Source: Christensenellaceae bacterium
GTDB taxonomy: Bacteria > Bacillota > Clostridia > Christensenellales > CAAEEZ01
Assembly: GCA_020024085.1 (NCBI GenBank)
Contig: JAHHUG010000004.1
Coordinates: forward strand, 1 to 35,275
Direction of reading: 5' to 3'
DNA length: 35,275 nt
Numbering within the stretch: position 1 is the first letter of the stretch; each line of letters begins with the position of its first letter. Positions 1 to 8,973 of this stretch are shown in pieces. Position numbers and translations under genes: made by a program. The notes below the pieces were generated by a model. That model was given only the letters and a program-made list of their open reading frames with translations. It ran no database searches and was not told the origin of the DNA.

Positions 1-47
1 ATATTAAACAAGTACGACAAATAATTTCAAAACAAATTAATTTATAA

Positions 48-75
48 CAAAAAAAGACTACCAATGTAGTCTTTT
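48..75 (-). terminator. Rho-independent terminator after the MATE gene
   Basis: A perfect 10-bp stem (52-61 with 66-75) closes a 4-base loop. Read on the minus strand, the stem runs into seven consecutive T. It sits about 30 bases past the MATE stop codon and ends that transcript. Confidence 0.85.
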
Positions 76-104
76 ATTTTATTATTTTACATTATTTTGT
101 TTGA

Positions 105-1679
105 TTACTTTTCTTCGATAACTTCGGGTTGTTCAACAGAAATCTCACTACCCTCTACACTATCTTTATTTTCTAATGTTTCCTCTTTAATACTTTCAAC
201 ACTACTGTTTGGTTCGGGTTCTGTTTCCCCTTTATCCTCTAAAGTATCTTCAGTTTCTACATCTTTAGTTTCTTGTTTTTGCTCTTGCAAAACACTATCA
301 TTTTTTTCTATTGTGTTAAGTGGAGGCTCTATTAAGTGGTTCTTTCTTGGGTGCTTTTCCATATAATTTGTAGCAATATAAATTACTACTGCAACCAATG
401 CTGACAAACCTTCTGCAAGTGGGATAGATACCCAAATACCAACTTTACCAATCAATAATGGCATAATAAACACTAGAATTAGTGGAAATACAAATCCACG
501 GCTAACATTTATAATCATTGATTGTCGTGATTTTTCAATACCTAAATAGTAGTATCCAAACATCAAAGTTAATGCAAGGAATATATATGTAGCTGATACA
601 ATTTTAAGTGCATAAGAGCTTGTTTCAAGCAGTTGAATATCATCAACAATAAACACACTTGCAAGACTAGACGCACCAAATATCCAAGTAAACAAGAATA
701 CTACACCAAGTGCAAGACAGCTAATAAATCCATAATTTTTGAATATTTTTACCTTTTCTAAATCTCCCTTACCTTTGTTCAAACTGATAAGTGGTTGCGT
801 TGCTTGACCAACACCAACAATTAGGTCAAGTGCGATTAAGTTCCAGTTTTGCACAATGGTATAAGCTGATACACCAAGTTCACCATAGTACTTAAGTGCA
901 ACTAGGTTGTATATTAGGTTTATAACTGCAACAGATAGTTCCATTACAAATGGACCAAAACCGTTTTTATATATCCTTTTTATATCGTTAAATTTAACCT
1001 TAAAAACTGCAAATTGCAAATTTCTTTTTTTAATATAGCAATATCCAATATTGAAAATTATTGTAATAACAGAACCAAGACCAGTAGCTATACTAGCACC
1101 AGCCATACCCATATTTAATACAATTACAAACAATACATCTAGTACCATATTAGAAAGAGAACCAATTGTTGTTGCAATCATTGCAACCTTTGGTTTGCCA
1201 TCGTTTCTAATAAAACTACCTATTGACATATTAAGCATAATTGCAGGCGAAAACCAAATAATATACTTGTTATACTCAATTACATAGTTAATATTTTCTT
1301 CGCTTGCACCTAAAAAATATGATATAGGTTTTATAAATACTATACCAATAATGATAAACACTATGCTTGTTAAAAGACCTAATAAAATACTTGTTGTGTA
1401 TATTTCTCTTGCCCTTTTTTTATCGTTTGCACCCATTAAAATTGAATATGCAGCACTACCACCCTCTCCAAAAAGATAGCCTAGTGCAATAAGTGCAACG
1501 GTAATTGGAGTACCTATACCAATCGCAGAAAGTCCTGTTCTACCTAAAGCAAAACCGACAACAAAAGTATCGGTAAAAATGTATGCAGCAATTACAAGCA
1601 TACCAAATACGCTTGGTAACAAATAATTCATATATGTTTTTAATAATGATTTATCAAGTTTATTAATTTTGTTTTCCAT
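105..1679 (-). CDS. MATE-family multidrug/cation efflux transporter with acidic C-terminal tail
   Basis: The 524-residue polytopic membrane protein has about 12 hydrophobic segments over residues 1-440. Its start (SLLKTYMNYLLPSVFGMLVI) and its pattern of two similar six-helix halves fit the MATE / MatE family of Na+- or H+-coupled drug exporters. The substrate cannot be read from the sequence. After the last helix there is an unusual tail of about 85 residues, very rich in Glu, Asp, Ser and Lys and without hydrophobic segments; family members normally end shortly after TM12. The gene is alone, with its own promoter (1760-1789) and terminator (48-75). ATG at 1679 is preceded by AAAGG about 11 bases upstream. 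Family is confident; the role of the tail is unknown. Confidence 0.9.
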   Translation of the reverse strand: MENKINKLDKSLLKTYMNYLLPSVFGMLVIAAYIFTDTFVVGFALGRTGLSAIGIGTPITVALIALGYLFGEGGSAAYSILMGANDKKRAREIYTTSILLGLLTSIVFIIIGIVFIKPISYFLGASEENINYVIEYNKYIIWFSPAIMLNMSIGSFIRNDGKPKVAMIATTIGSLSNMVLDVLFVIVLNMGMAGASIATGLGSVITIIFNIGYCYIKKRNLQFAVFKVKFNDIKRIYKNGFGPFVMELSVAVINLIYNLVALKYYGELGVSAYTIVQNWNLIALDLIVGVGQATQPLISLNKGKGDLEKVKIFKNYGFISCLALGVVFLFTWIFGASSLASVFIVDDIQLLETSSYALKIVSATYIFLALTLMFGYYYLGIEKSRQSMIINVSRGFVFPLILVFIMPLLIGKVGIWVSIPLAEGLSALVAVVIYIATNYMEKHPRKNHLIEPPLNTIEKNDSVLQEQKQETKDVETEDTLEDKGETEPEPNSSVESIKEETLENKDSVEGSEISVEQPEVIEEK

Positions 1680-1759
1680 TTCTACATCTACCTTTATTAA
1701 AAAATAAAAACTAATTCACCATAGGCAAATTAGCATTTATATAATCTTTCCTCGCTGAA

Positions 1760-1789
1760 AATATATCATAAATAAATGATTAAAGTCAA
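1760..1789 (-). promoter_or_regulatory. Sigma-A-type promoter of the MATE gene
   Basis: On the minus strand TTGACT (1784-1789) and TATATT (1760-1765) are separated by 18 bases. The predicted start is near 1753, giving a leader of roughly 70 bases before the ATG at 1679. Confidence 0.6.
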
Positions 1790-1839
1790 ACACTAAAATA
1801 GATTATATTGATAATATTTAAAATACTAAATTATTAATT

Positions 1840-2880
1840 TTATTTATCTTCACTTTTATTTGTAAAATCCATATTTGATAGAGTTTTTTCGGTAATATTT
1901 AATATTTTTAATAGTTTGTTAAAGGTAATAATTTTGATATCTTTCCCTTTTTTATTACCTTCTTTTACATATTCAAGCCTCGTGCATTTTTTTGCAGTAC
2001 CATCTTTATTTAGTACTTCTTTTGTTACAAAATAGTCGCATTTTGTCGCACGAAGTGTATAAGTACAACCACAATTAGCAAGTAACTGCACAAGAGAAAC
2101 CATTTCCTTATAATGAGTATTTTGGTAATTTAGGGTAATGCAAAGATTTTTACCAGTCAACTCGTTTTGAATAACCTCACCTTCTGGCTTTACATTATCC
2201 AAAAACTTCAAAAATAGGCTAAATTTTTCGCCCGACATTTTGTTGCTTTTCTTTCCTTTTTCAATGCGAAGTTGTCTTGCTTGCTCTCTTGCAACGGTGG
2301 TAATCTCTCCATTATTTGTCATACCACAGCAAGAAATGTATTTTTTTGTAAGTTCAAGTGGTGTTTTACCCGATTTTTCACAAATCGACTTTAGCACATT
2401 CATTGTACAAATTGCATCATCTAAAGCTCTATGCTCATGCTCTGGCAACTTTGAACCTATCTCATTTGCAATTTTTGTAAGCCCTAACCTATCTTTGCTT
2501 CCAACAAACTCCTTGTACAAAAACATAATATCGTAGAACTTATAGTCGAAATATGGCAAATTATACCTTGCATTTTCATCATTAAGATACTTTGCATCAG
2601 CATCGACAGTATGACCAAATACAAGTGTATTATCACTAAAAAGTGAGCGTATTTTCTCGTAAAAATATGGATATTTTGGGCTTTTTATGTAATCCTTTTC
2701 CTTGTATGCAAGCATCTTTTTTAGCACATACCAATCGAATGAGGAATTTGGATTGATAAGTATATTATTTTCTTCAATTATGTTAAAATCCTTATCCACA
2801 AGTATATAGCCGAACTCACAAATTTTGCCCATACTATTAAAGCAGTTGGCACACTCTATATCAAAAAATAAATAATCCAT
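1840..2880 (-). CDS. DnaQ-like DEDDh 3'-5' exonuclease with C-terminal BRCT-like region
   Basis: The 346-residue protein has an N-terminal exonuclease domain of the DEDDh type. Visible catalytic residues are D7 and E9 (FFDIE), D95 in the GHTVDAD segment, and H150 with D155 in HRALDD. This family removes nucleotides from 3' ends using two metal ions and includes DNA polymerase III epsilon and several RNases. Residues from about 245 to 330 (starting LTGKNLCITL) resemble a BRCT-type domain, as in the epsilon-like exonucleases of Bacillota; that part is inference. It starts 2 bases after the stop of the upstream methyltransferase gene, with AAAGGAT as ribosome-binding site, so the two are co-transcribed. 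Whether it acts on DNA or RNA is not decided by the sequence. Confidence 0.82.
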   Translation of the reverse strand: MDYLFFDIECANCFNSMGKICEFGYILVDKDFNIIEENNILINPNSSFDWYVLKKMLAYKEKDYIKSPKYPYFYEKIRSLFSDNTLVFGHTVDADAKYLNDENARYNLPYFDYKFYDIMFLYKEFVGSKDRLGLTKIANEIGSKLPEHEHRALDDAICTMNVLKSICEKSGKTPLELTKKYISCCGMTNNGEITTVAREQARQLRIEKGKKSNKMSGEKFSLFLKFLDNVKPEGEVIQNELTGKNLCITLNYQNTHYKEMVSLVQLLANCGCTYTLRATKCDYFVTKEVLNKDGTAKKCTRLEYVKEGNKKGKDIKIITFNKLLKILNITEKTLSNMDFTNKSEDK

Positions 2881-2882
2881 AG

Positions 2883-4301
2883 TTATCCTTTCTTTAAGGT
2901 TAAAACAGCCACTGTCTCAACATGAGCTGTATTTGGGAACAAGTCAAATGGTTGCACCTTTGTAATTTGATATCTCTTTATCAACACCCCTAAATCTCTA
3001 CTTAATGTGACAGGGTCGCAAGAAACATAAACTACTTGGTTTGCACCACTATCCACTACTGCTTGAAGTACACTCATATCGCAACCTTTTCGTGGTGGGT
3101 CAAGCACAATAGAGATATCTCCATTTAGATTTTTATATTTGTTGCTATCAAACTCAACAAGTGTATTTTGAGTGATAAAACTCTCAAATTTACCGTCATC
3201 TTCTCCCTTTAAGTAGGATACAAGTTTTGGTAAAATTATCGCAGTATCTCCCAAAATATTAGTAATCTGCCCGTAAATCTTGTTATTATTGCAAATTACA
3301 TCAGCATTTTCGACAGCTTCCTTAACAATTTCAATACCAAAAACATTTTCAGCCTTGTTTGCAAGTTGAGTGGTAAGGACACCGATTCCAGAGTAGGCAT
3401 CAATGATAATTTTGCCATTTACTGCTTTTAGCACCTCATTATACAACTTAACTCGAACATTATCATTTACTTGGAAAAATGAATATGGAGAAATCTCTAG
3501 CTTAATGCCATCAACCTCAACCAAATCATTATTATCATAAACTTTTATTAATTTATCGCCAAGTATTTGTGAATTTTTTCGTTTGTTAATTGATATATAC
3601 AAACTGAAATTATCAAAATTTGACTTTAAGCTTTCGGTTAGTTTATCTATTTGTTTAACCTTATCGCCATTGATTACAACAGTTACAACCAGTTTACCAC
3701 CAACATATCTTGAAACAAGATTTCGTAGTAAGCCCTTGCTACTTTTTTCATTATATACGGTTACTTTGTTTTCGTTTGCCCAAGATGTAAATATTTCAAT
3801 CAGTTTTGTTGCCCATTCGTCATACAAATCACATCTTGAAATAGGTACAATATCGTGGCTAGACTTATTGTAAAAACCAACCACCACTCTACCATTTACA
3901 AGCCCTATTTGAAGTTGAATCTTGTTACGATATTTTGTAGTGATATCACTACTAATTGTAGGTAAAACTTTTACTTTTTCATGCAAAAATTTATACAACA
4001 AATTAGCTACCTTATTCCTCTTAAAAGTTAGCTGTTCATTATAACTCATATACTGCAAATCACAACCACCACATTTAGTAAAGTTAGCACAAAACGGAGT
4101 TAAAAGTTCGTTTTTGCTACTAACAACCTCGATTAGTGTTGCATTAGCATATTTTTTTGCAATTTTTGTAATAGCGATTTTGCAGGTAGAATGAACAGGT
4201 GCAAAGGGAACAAATACAACCTTATTTTCTATAATCGCAATACCCTCTCCACCATCTCCTAGCCTTATAATATCGGCAGTAATTACATCGTTTAATTTCA
4301 T
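2883..4301 (-). CDS. rlmD: 23S rRNA (uracil-5)-methyltransferase, RumA/RlmD family
   Basis: The 472-residue protein has the complete TrmA/RumA layout. An N-terminal TRAM domain (about 1-58) is followed by a 4Fe-4S cluster motif with C71, C77 and C80, the fourth Cys probably in SRCDLY. The SAM-binding Rossmann fold follows (DAYSGIGVL), then DPPRKGCD and the catalytic loop YVSCDP. The family methylates C5 of uracil in 23S rRNA (U1939, and in Bacillota also U747 by RlmCD) with SAM; which site is modified here cannot be told. Upstream is the pfkA terminator, only about 12 bases from the ATG. AGGT five to six bases before ATG is a weak ribosome-binding site. The downstream exonuclease gene follows after 2 bases. 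Confidence 0.9.
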   Translation of the reverse strand: MKLNDVITADIIRLGDGGEGIAIIENKVVFVPFAPVHSTCKIAITKIAKKYANATLIEVVSSKNELLTPFCANFTKCGGCDLQYMSYNEQLTFKRNKVANLLYKFLHEKVKVLPTISSDITTKYRNKIQLQIGLVNGRVVVGFYNKSSHDIVPISRCDLYDEWATKLIEIFTSWANENKVTVYNEKSSKGLLRNLVSRYVGGKLVVTVVINGDKVKQIDKLTESLKSNFDNFSLYISINKRKNSQILGDKLIKVYDNNDLVEVDGIKLEISPYSFFQVNDNVRVKLYNEVLKAVNGKIIIDAYSGIGVLTTQLANKAENVFGIEIVKEAVENADVICNNNKIYGQITNILGDTAIILPKLVSYLKGEDDGKFESFITQNTLVEFDSNKYKNLNGDISIVLDPPRKGCDMSVLQAVVDSGANQVVYVSCDPVTLSRDLGVLIKRYQITKVQPFDLFPNTAHVETVAVLTLKKG

Positions 4302-4312
4302 AAATTACCTAT

Positions 4313-4339
4313 AAAAAAAGCCCTAATTAAAGGGCTTTT
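4313..4339 (-). terminator. Rho-independent terminator after pfkA
   Basis: AAAAGCCCT (4316-4324) pairs with AGGGCTTTT (4331-4339) around a 6-base loop. On the minus strand the stem ends in seven T. It lies between pfkA and the methyltransferase gene, so the latter is expressed by read-through or from a promoter I could not recognise. Confidence 0.88.
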
Positions 4340-4348
4340 GATTTATTA

Positions 4349-5314
4349 TTAATCTGCAATGATTTGACTTAATTTGTATAAGTCCTTTCTAATAATAGTA
4401 GGTACACTAAGTGCATCTGTAATATCAAGGTCAAATACATCACCGTGATTGATACCAACAGCACGACAAGTTTTACCTTTTTCAAGAACTTCAACGGCAT
4501 AAGAACCCATTTTGATAGCATTATTTACATCTTGCATATTTGGTCTGCCACCCCTTTGTGTATGACCTAACACAATATCTCTTAAGTAATCAGGTTCCAT
4601 ATATTTAGAAAGCTCTTTTCGTACTTCAGCACAACTTCCAAAGCCCTCTGCTACAACTACGATATTAGAGTTTCTTTCTCTTGACCTATTATCAATAAGT
4701 TTTTCTGCAAGCTCCTTGTAGTCTACATCAATACCTGGTAATAAGATAGCATCTGCACTACCAGCAAGACCAGCGAACAATGCGATATCTCCACATCTTC
4801 TACCCATTACTTCCATAATGCAAATTCTTTGGTGAGATTGCATAGTATCTCTAATTCTATCCATTGCCTCAAGAACAGTATTTACTGCAGTAGGAAAACC
4901 AATTGTATAATTGGTATAAGCAAGGTCATTATCAATAGTTGCAGGCAAGCAAACTACATTAATACCAAAGTGGTCCGAAAGTGCCTTTGCACCTTGGAAA
5001 CTACCATCGCCACCCATTACAACCAAACACTCAATATTGTGTTTTTTTAGTGTTTCAGCTGCCTTTGCTTGAACTTCGATTTTCTCAAAGTCTTTAAGTC
5101 TTGCTGACTTTAGAATAGTACCACCCTTTTGAGCGATATCATTTACATCATCACCTGTCAATCTAATAATATCATCTTCGATTAGTCCTACATAACCTCT
5201 TCTGATACCATAAATTTCCCAACCTAAATATTCAGCTGTTCTTACAACGGCTCTAATACAAGGATTCATTCCTGGGGCATCGCCACCACTTGTTAAAACT
5301 GCAATTTTTTTCAT
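4349..5314 (-). CDS. pfkA: ATP-dependent 6-phosphofructokinase
   Basis: The 321-residue protein has the usual length for bacterial PfkA. It phosphorylates fructose-6-phosphate to fructose-1,6-bisphosphate, the committed step of glycolysis. Visible motifs are SGGDAPGMN (nucleotide site), R72-type SAR, GGDGS at 101-105 (Gly in the fourth position indicates ATP rather than pyrophosphate), catalytic TIDND at 126-130, EVMGRRCGD and LGHTQRGG. The start is the ATG at 5314, preceded by GGGAGAG with 6-base spacing; a TTG five codons upstream lies at the edge of that site and is unlikely to be used. One oddity is the LLPG sequence at 191-194, where most PfkA have a Glu that contacts fructose-6-phosphate (E. 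coli E222). It has its own promoter and terminator. Confidence 0.95.
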   Translation of the reverse strand: MKKIAVLTSGGDAPGMNPCIRAVVRTAEYLGWEIYGIRRGYVGLIEDDIIRLTGDDVNDIAQKGGTILKSARLKDFEKIEVQAKAAETLKKHNIECLVVMGGDGSFQGAKALSDHFGINVVCLPATIDNDLAYTNYTIGFPTAVNTVLEAMDRIRDTMQSHQRICIMEVMGRRCGDIALFAGLAGSADAILLPGIDVDYKELAEKLIDNRSRERNSNIVVVAEGFGSCAEVRKELSKYMEPDYLRDIVLGHTQRGGRPNMQDVNNAIKMGSYAVEVLEKGKTCRAVGINHGDVFDLDITDALSVPTIIRKDLYKLSQIIAD

Positions 5315-5355
5315 AAGTAACTCTCCCAAACTAATTCTAGAATACTCTTAATCAC

Positions 5356-5384
5356 ATTATATAATTAATTAATAATATATGCAA
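5356..5384 (-). promoter_or_regulatory. Promoter of pfkA
   Basis: On the minus strand TTGCAT (5379-5384) and TATAAT (5356-5361) are spaced by 17 bases. The predicted start near 5350 leaves a leader of about 36 bases before ATG 5314. Confidence 0.65.
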
Positions 5385-5415
5385 TAATAATTAGTAATAA
5401 ATAATAAAATATTTA

Positions 5416-8400
5416 TTAATTTTTAGCTTTGTTTTTTATATACAAATTTTCTTTACCCAACAATGTTTCAAGCGACCACAATAAATTATCCGAAACATCT
5501 ACTTTTTCTGGGAACTCGTAAAGTTGTTTGCCCATTTTCCATCTAACCTTTACATTACCTGGATAAAGTTGAATGATTTTTTCAATTTTGATTACAAGTT
5601 CGTTCATACCCTCTGGCACACGGACATAAATAATCATATTGTCATCTTCTTTCTTTTCTTCCTTGATTGTAGGTTTTTCCTCAACTTTGACTTCTTCCTC
5701 CACCCACTCTACAAGGTTATCTATCCTTATGGTAGGAGCTTCGCCATCTCTAATTGAAACAACACCCTCAATTTTTACAACGATATCATCATCAATTACT
5801 GGAAGTTTGCTTAAAACCTTTGGAAATACAATAACATCAACACTGCCATACAAGTCTTCAAGCACGCCAACACCCATACTATCGCCTTTTTTGGTTTGTT
5901 TTTTCTTAAAGTTTGTAAGTAGACCTGCCATTTTAACCTTTTTATTATTCAAGGTTTCATCTACAATCTTTCTTTCTTCCTCTTCTTCGCCCTCTTCCTC
6001 ATCAATATCCTCTGCATCAACATAGAACATAGAGGTATTAAAGTCGAAATTATTTTTGATTCTATCTCTATAATCATCTAGTGGGTGACCAGAAACATAC
6101 ATTCCAAGAACTTCTTTTTCGTACTTAAGCAAATGCTTTCTTGGGAACTCCTCAATATCTGGTACTTCATCATCTTGTCCTAAATCCTCATCGAAGTCAT
6201 CAAACAATGAGAATTGACCTTTTGCCACTTGTTTTCTATCGTTTTGAGCCTTGTCCATCATTTGCTCATAGACAGCCATTTTACCTGCACGAGTACCTGG
6301 CAAACAATCAAGAGCACCACCTTTAATCAAGCACTCAATAGCTCTTTTGTTAATACCTGATAGAGTTGTCCTTTTGATAAAGTCACTTAGTGACTTATAT
6401 TTTCCGTTGTCCTCTCTCTCCTTAATAACATATTCAAGCACATTTTCGCCAAGGTTTTTGATACCCATTAGACCAAATCGTGCCGAATCGTTTTGGATTG
6501 TGAACATTACACCCGACTCATTAATATCTGGTGGAAGAACAGTCTTACCGATATCTCTTAAGTGGTTGATATATTTACTTACCTCATCTGCTGATGTAAT
6601 ACGGTTGTTAATAATAGCAAGTACGAACTCTAGTGGATAGTAGTACTTTAGATAAGCTGTTTGATAGCTTAGATATGCATAAGCAGTAGCATGAGATTTG
6701 TTAAATGCATAAGATGCGAAGTCTAGGATTTGGTCAAATAGTTTACTTGCTGTTTCAGCATCTACACCTCTACGAACAGCACCCTCAACGACAATTTTGC
6801 CATCTTTTTCCTCGCCGTTAATGAAAATCTCCTTATTGGCTTTCATTACGTCCATTTTCTTTTTACCCATCGCTCTACGAAGGATATCAGCACCACCCAG
6901 AGTATAACCTGCAATCTCACGAGCAATCTGCATAACTTGCTCTTGGTAAACAATACAACCATAGGTTACATTTAGGATAGGCTCTAGCTTTGGGTGAAGA
7001 TACTTGATATTTTCTGGGTGCTTTTTACCCTCGATAAATATGCCCGTAAATTGCATTGGTCCTGGACGATACAACGAAATACCCGCGATAACATCTTCTA
7101 GGTTTTGTGGTTGAAGTTTTCTCATAAATGCCATCATACCACCACTTTCTAGCTGGAATACACAGGTTGTTTCTCCACTAGAAATAAACTTAAACACATT
7201 AGAATCGCTATAACCTATTTTGTTAAAATCAATATCATCGCCAGTATGTTCCTTAATTAATCTTTTAGCAAGGTCAATATCAGTAAGGGTTTTTAAGCCC
7301 AAAAAGTCCATCTTTAATAGACCTAGTGACTCAATTTGGTTTTTGTCGTATTGAGTTGTAACAGCACCTTCTTTTACTTGTAATGGGCAATGCTCATATA
7401 TAGGGTCGCAACAAATTACTACACCACAAGCATGCTTACCAGTCTGTCTTGGCATATCTTCAAGTTTAATAGCCATATCGTAAACTTTTTTGAAGTCACT
7501 GTTTGAATTGTATAAATCACGAACATCGGCAACACCAACATCACTGATAAGTTGCTTTAATGAAAGTTTATTCATATCAGGAATGGTTTTCGCCCATTCG
7601 TTTGATTGCTTAAAGCTATAATCATAAACTCTTGCTACATCTTTAATTGCAGCTTTCGCACTCATTGTACCAAATGTTACAATTTGGCAAACTTGCTCCT
7701 CTCCGTATTTACGAGTAACATAGTCAATAGCTTCCTTTCTTCTTTCAAAACAGAAGTCTACATCAAAGTCGGGCATTGATACTCTTTCTACATTAAGGAA
7801 TCTTTCAAATAGTAGATTATACTTTAGTGGTTCAACATCTGTAATACCTATTGCATAGGCTACGATACTACCTACACCACTACCACGACCTGGTCCAACG
7901 GGAATACCTATACTCTTACTGTAATTGATAAAGTCCCAAACAATAAGATAATATTTATCAAATCCCATACGAACAATGGTATCAAGCTCGTATTTAACAC
8001 GGTCGATAACTTGTTGCGAAGGGTTGTCGCCATACCTTTTTTTGATACCTGCCCAAGTCAAGTCAATAAAGAACTCATTAAAAGGTTGGCCTGTTGGGGT
8101 TTGGTAGTTTGGTAGCAAGTAATTTTTGGTACTTAGTTCTACCTTAAAATTAATTTTATCTGCAATCTCGCAAGTATTATCAAGAGCCTCTGGAATCCAC
8201 GAAAACTTTTCGTACATCTCATCATAAGACTTTAGATAAAACTCATCGGTATCAAACTTCATACGGTCGGTATCGGTATATTTGTGACCAGTTTGAATAC
8301 ATAGCAAGATATCGTGCATCTCTGCATCTTCTTTATTTATGTAGTGTGCATCGTTGGTTGCTACCACCTTAACACCGATTTCCTTTGCAATCTTTACAAG

Positions 8401-8973
8401 TAGTGGGTTTGTCCTTTTTTGTTCCTCTAGTCCGTGGTCTTGAATCTCTATGTAAAAATCGCCCTCATCAAACATACTCTTTAGGGTTTTTGCATACTCT
8501 ACAGCACCATCATAATCCCCTTGAAGTAGTAGTTGTGGTACTTTACCAGCAATACAAGCACTCAAACAAATTAAACCTTCACTATGCTTCTTAAGTAATT
8601 CAAGGTCAATACGAGGCTTATAGTAGAAACCTTCAGTGTATGCAAAAGAACTAAGGTGCATTAAGTTGTGGTAACCTACCATATTTTTGGCAAGTAATAC
8701 CAAGTGGAATGCCTCCTTAGTATTTTGATGCATATCTGATGCCGTATAAAACTCTTGTCCAATAATTGGTTTGATACCAGTACCTTGAAACTTTTCAAGA
8801 AAATGATATATCGAGAACATATTGCCGTGGTCAGTAATAGCAATAGCATCAAAACCTTTTTCCTTACAAGCATCAAACAATGGTGAACTATGGTTAGGTC
8901 CATTTATTCTACAAGCACCATCTAGCAAACTATATTCAGTATGCACATGCAAATGCACAAATCTTTTATTCAT
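5416..8973 (-). CDS. dnaE: DNA polymerase III alpha subunit (DnaE)
   Basis: At 1185 residues this is a full-length DnaE, the C-family replicative polymerase. The N-terminal PHP domain (about 1-280) begins with HLHVHTEYS and keeps the metal-site pattern (H9xH11, TDHG at 47-50, E74), so it may still be able to bind metal. The palm contains GRGSGVGS (362-369) and PDFDVDF (401-407), which carries two catalytic Asp; a third Asp is in LLKMDFLGL. A helix-hairpin-helix region and an OB-fold (about 1010-1085, VKMAGLLTNF) follow. An acidic Glu-rich insert (DEEEGEEEE) precedes the OB-fold. The ATG overlaps the whiA stop as TAATG, with AAGGAAGG as ribosome-binding site, so dnaE is the last gene of the hprK-murB-whiA-dnaE unit. 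Confidence 0.97.
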   Translation of the reverse strand: MNKRFVHLHVHTEYSLLDGACRINGPNHSSPLFDACKEKGFDAIAITDHGNMFSIYHFLEKFQGTGIKPIIGQEFYTASDMHQNTKEAFHLVLLAKNMVGYHNLMHLSSFAYTEGFYYKPRIDLELLKKHSEGLICLSACIAGKVPQLLLQGDYDGAVEYAKTLKSMFDEGDFYIEIQDHGLEEQKRTNPLLVKIAKEIGVKVVATNDAHYINKEDAEMHDILLCIQTGHKYTDTDRMKFDTDEFYLKSYDEMYEKFSWIPEALDNTCEIADKINFKVELSTKNYLLPNYQTPTGQPFNEFFIDLTWAGIKKRYGDNPSQQVIDRVKYELDTIVRMGFDKYYLIVWDFINYSKSIGIPVGPGRGSGVGSIVAYAIGITDVEPLKYNLLFERFLNVERVSMPDFDVDFCFERRKEAIDYVTRKYGEEQVCQIVTFGTMSAKAAIKDVARVYDYSFKQSNEWAKTIPDMNKLSLKQLISDVGVADVRDLYNSNSDFKKVYDMAIKLEDMPRQTGKHACGVVICCDPIYEHCPLQVKEGAVTTQYDKNQIESLGLLKMDFLGLKTLTDIDLAKRLIKEHTGDDIDFNKIGYSDSNVFKFISSGETTCVFQLESGGMMAFMRKLQPQNLEDVIAGISLYRPGPMQFTGIFIEGKKHPENIKYLHPKLEPILNVTYGCIVYQEQVMQIAREIAGYTLGGADILRRAMGKKKMDVMKANKEIFINGEEKDGKIVVEGAVRRGVDAETASKLFDQILDFASYAFNKSHATAYAYLSYQTAYLKYYYPLEFVLAIINNRITSADEVSKYINHLRDIGKTVLPPDINESGVMFTIQNDSARFGLMGIKNLGENVLEYVIKEREDNGKYKSLSDFIKRTTLSGINKRAIECLIKGGALDCLPGTRAGKMAVYEQMMDKAQNDRKQVAKGQFSLFDDFDEDLGQDDEVPDIEEFPRKHLLKYEKEVLGMYVSGHPLDDYRDRIKNNFDFNTSMFYVDAEDIDEEEGEEEEERKIVDETLNNKKVKMAGLLTNFKKKQTKKGDSMGVGVLEDLYGSVDVIVFPKVLSKLPVIDDDIVVKIEGVVSIRDGEAPTIRIDNLVEWVEEEVKVEEKPTIKEEKKEDDNMIIYVRVPEGMNELVIKIEKIIQLYPGNVKVRWKMGKQLYEFPEKVDVSDNLLWSLETLLGKENLYIKNKAKN

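Noticed and set aside
97..366. Plus-strand ORF opposite the acidic tail of the MATE gene
   Set aside because: A Ser-rich shadow of GAA/GAC-rich codons on the minus strand.
5639..6025. Plus-strand Ser-rich ORF of 128 codons inside dnaE
   Set aside because: The Ser/Pro/Phe composition is the mirror of the acidic and Lys-rich dnaE region on the other strand; no start signals.
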